Of a stretch of 64,000 nucleotides of DNA, positions 61,952-64,000 are shown one piece after another. Position 1 is the first letter of the stretch; the number at the start of each line of letters is the position of its first letter. The translations under genes and the position numbers were made by a program. The notes beneath the pieces were generated by a model that saw only the letters and a list, made by a program, of their open reading frames with translations, ran no database searches and was not told the DNA's origin. The stretch lies in NCBI GenBank assembly GCA_964423745.1, contig CAYRGG010000013.1, positions 1 to 64,000 of the forward strand, read 5' to 3'. The DNA comes from CAYRGG01 sp964423745. Lineage in GTDB: Bacteria > Pseudomonadota > Gammaproteobacteria > Competibacterales > Competibacteraceae.

Positions 61952-63883
61952 TTGAACGATATGGTAAAAAATATACTTCTTTGGGTTGTCATCGCAGTTG
62001 TTTTGATGGCTGTCTTCAACAGTTTTGGACCGCGTACAGCGCCAACGGCTCAGGTCCCTTATTCGCAATTTTTGGCAGACGTTAAACAGGGATCCATTGC
62101 GGAAGCTTCCATCGATGGCCGCACGATTCAAGGAAAAACGTCCACCGGCGAGACATTCACCACGTTTAGTCCGGAAACGGATAACAGCGTAATGATCGGT
62201 GAATTGTTAGAAAACGGGGTTGAGGTAGAAGGACAACCTCCAGAGAAGCAATCGCTTTTGATGCAAATCTTTATCAGCTGGTTTCCGATGTTATTGTTAA
62301 TCGGGATTTGGGTCTTTTTCCTGCGCCAAATGCAAGGTGGCGGCGGCGGCCGTGGCGCCATGTCCTTCGGCAAAAGCCGAGCTCGTATGATGAGCGAAGA
62401 TCAAATCAAGGTGACCTTTGCTGACGTGGCCGGCGTTGAAGAGGCTAAGGATGAAGTTCAGGAGTTGGTGGAATTTTTGCGAGATCCAGGTAAATTTCAG
62501 CGACTAGGTGGAAAAATTCCTCGCGGGGTGCTGATGGTGGGTTCACCCGGTACCGGTAAAACCCTGCTTGCCAAGGCTATCGCAGGCGAGGCAAAAGTGC
62601 CCTTTTTTAGCATTTCTGGTTCAGATTTTGTAGAAATGTTTGTGGGTGTAGGGGCGTCTCGGGTACGAGACATGTTTGAACAAGCTAAAAAGCATGCCCC
62701 CTGTATTATTTTTATCGATGAAATCGATGCGGTGGGTCGCCACCGTGGCGCCGGTCTAGGTGGAGGCCATGATGAACGGGAACAAACCCTCAACCAATTG
62801 TTAGTGGAGATGGACGGTTTTGAGGGTAATGAAGGCATTATCGTTATCGCGGCCACTAACCGCCCAGATGTCTTAGATCCCGCTTTATTGCGGCCAGGAC
62901 GTTTTGACCGGCAAGTTGTGGTGCCGCTACCCGATGTGCGGGGTCGGGAGCATATTCTGCGGGTACACATGCGTAAAGTACCGGTCAGCGCCAGTGTCAA
63001 ACCTGCATTAATTGCCCGCGGCACACCGGGTTTCTCAGGGGCTGATCTAGCTAACCTGGTCAATGAAGCAGCTCTGTTCGCTGCCCGCGCCAACAAGCGC
63101 GACGTAGATATGGGGGACTTTGAAAAAGCTAAAGACAAAATCATGATGGGCTCAGAGCGTCGTTCCATGGTCATGAGTGAAGAAGAGAAAAAGCTCACTG
63201 CTTATCATGAAGCAGGCCATGCCATCATCGGACGTCTAGTGCCTTCCCATGATCCCGTCTACAAAGTCAGTATTATTCCTCGGGGCCGTGCATTGGGCGT
63301 GACCATGTTTTTGCCCGAAGGAGACCGCTATAGCTTCAGTCGCCAACGCTTAGAGAGTCAAATTTCTAGCTTATTTGGTGGACGTATAGCAGAAGAGGTT
63401 ATATTCGGTAATGATTATGTCACCACCGGGGCTCAGAATGATATTGAGAGGGCCACGGATATTTCCCGAAATATGGTCACAAAATGGGGGCTTTCCGAGC
63501 GTCTTGGACCGCTGACTTACAGTGAAGACGACGGGGAAGTCTTTTTAGGCCGTTCTGTGACGCGGCATAAGAACATCTCCGATGAAACGGCCCATATTAT
63601 CGACGAAGAGATTCGCTCAGTCATCGATCGTAATTATCAACGTTCTGAGCAGCTCCTTAGAGACAACATGGATAAGCTACATGCCATGGCCGAAGCTTTG
63701 ATAAAATATGAAACCATCGACACTCAACAGATCGATGACATCATGGAAGGGCGTCCACCCCGTGAACCACAGGATATCTCTTCTGATCAAGATCCTCCCG
63801 CTGGCTCGGAAGGGATCGACTTGAGTAAAAAACCCAAGAAGAAGAGTGAAGGTCCTATTGGTGGTCCTGCCCAACAGCATTAA
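61952..63883 (+). CDS. ftsH: ATP-dependent zinc metalloprotease FtsH
   Basis: FtsH is a membrane-bound hexameric AAA protease that degrades misfolded membrane proteins, sigma-32 and LpxC. The 643-residue protein has two TM helices (about 5-24 and 100-120), Walker A GSPGTGKT, the Walker B IIFIDEIDAVG, and the zinc motif HEAGH. I place the start at TTG 61952 because AGAGGTG lies 6 nt upstream and it gives MNDMVKN, matching the usual MSDMAKN start. A GTG at 61943 is the alternative. Confidence 0.96.
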   Translation: MNDMVKNILLWVVIAVVLMAVFNSFGPRTAPTAQVPYSQFLADVKQGSIAEASIDGRTIQGKTSTGETFTTFSPETDNSVMIGELLENGVEVEGQPPEKQSLLMQIFISWFPMLLLIGIWVFFLRQMQGGGGGRGAMSFGKSRARMMSEDQIKVTFADVAGVEEAKDEVQELVEFLRDPGKFQRLGGKIPRGVLMVGSPGTGKTLLAKAIAGEAKVPFFSISGSDFVEMFVGVGASRVRDMFEQAKKHAPCIIFIDEIDAVGRHRGAGLGGGHDEREQTLNQLLVEMDGFEGNEGIIVIAATNRPDVLDPALLRPGRFDRQVVVPLPDVRGREHILRVHMRKVPVSASVKPALIARGTPGFSGADLANLVNEAALFAARANKRDVDMGDFEKAKDKIMMGSERRSMVMSEEEKKLTAYHEAGHAIIGRLVPSHDPVYKVSIIPRGRALGVTMFLPEGDRYSFSRQRLESQISSLFGGRIAEEVIFGNDYVTTGAQNDIERATDISRNMVTKWGLSERLGPLTYSEDDGEVFLGRSVTRHKNISDETAHIIDEEIRSVIDRNYQRSEQLLRDNMDKLHAMAEALIKYETIDTQQIDDIMEGRPPREPQDISSDQDPPAGSEGIDLSKKPKKKSEGPIGGPAQQH

Positions 63884-63906
63884 GTAAGGGTTAGGATGTG
63901 GTTTAA

Positions 63907-64000
63907 ATGGTTTTAGGGCCAATTAAAGTAATGGGGGTGCTCAATGTCACCCCCGATTCTTTTTCAGATGGCGGTGTCTACACAAGTCTCGATAAAGCCT
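63907..64000 (+). CDS. folP: Dihydropteroate synthase, 5' end only
   Basis: The frame reads VLGPIKVMGVLNVTPDSFSDGG, the signature of FolP (folate synthesis, condensation of p-aminobenzoate with pterin pyrophosphate). Only about 31 codons lie within the window; the gene continues beyond it. The order ftsH-folP is conserved in gammaproteobacteria. Confidence 0.93.
   Translation, partial: MVLGPIKVMGVLNVTPDSFSDGGVYTSLDKA

Overview
The window is chromosomal DNA from a gammaproteobacterium with a polar-type flagellum. The evidence is the flhB-flhA-flhF-flhG-fliA-motC-motD order with a DUF2802 gene, and the block TPR/lolB/ispE/tRNA-Gln/prs/rplY/pth/ychF next to hemA, rlmE, ftsH and folP. I cannot name the genus from the sequence alone. 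No rRNA, prophage, complete insertion sequence or CRISPR array was seen.

Layout. (1) 1-240: a cluster of short inverted-repeat elements. (2) 241-8897: flagellar export, placement, sigma-28 and stator genes. (3) 8898-9576: a scar with an Uma2-like remnant, a truncated VapB-like antitoxin and two terminators. (4) 9643-16113: mixed accessory genes (secreted alpha/beta hydrolase plus double NTF2-fold protein, pseudouridine-phosphatase-like HAD, SLOG protein, DUF29, AraC regulator, GH1 glycosidase). (5) 16401-41298: a large locus that looks like a peptide-production and export system. (6) 41578-44043: a small island of orphan secreted, PAS and membrane proteins, with a copy of the 3' end of batD on its left and batD itself on its right. 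(7) 44249-51336: a complete moxR/DUF58/DUF4381/batA/batB-C/batD operon. (8) 51380-64000: conserved housekeeping genes, ending in the first bases of folP.

The most interesting part is region 5. Five small, very acidic, Cys-free paralogous peptides lie in two minus-strand operons (30353-29815 and 36248-35406). These flank an HlyD adaptor and an ABC transporter that carries two cNMP-binding-like domains and an intact C39 peptidase triad. Each peptide operon is preceded by a -24/-12 (sigma-54) promoter with exact GG-N10-GC spacing and a conserved hairpin at the predicted transcript start. A sigma-54 activator without a receiver domain is encoded nearby (25469-26725). The same locus holds a PP2C phosphatase, a membrane-anchored FHA protein, a cytosolic PpiC-like foldase and a lipoprotein. 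It also has three tandem TolC-like channel proteins with 4-nt overlaps, two paralogous ATP-grasp proteins (one apparently degenerate) and an oversized GlmS-like protein followed by cinA.

My reading is that a phospho-signal (PP2C/FHA, with the kinase encoded elsewhere) may control a sigma-54-driven burst of peptide precursors. These would be processed by the C39 domain and exported through HlyD and a possibly heteromeric TolC-type pore, perhaps after ATP-grasp modification. Gene content, promoters and motifs are seen in the sequence; the functional chain is inference.
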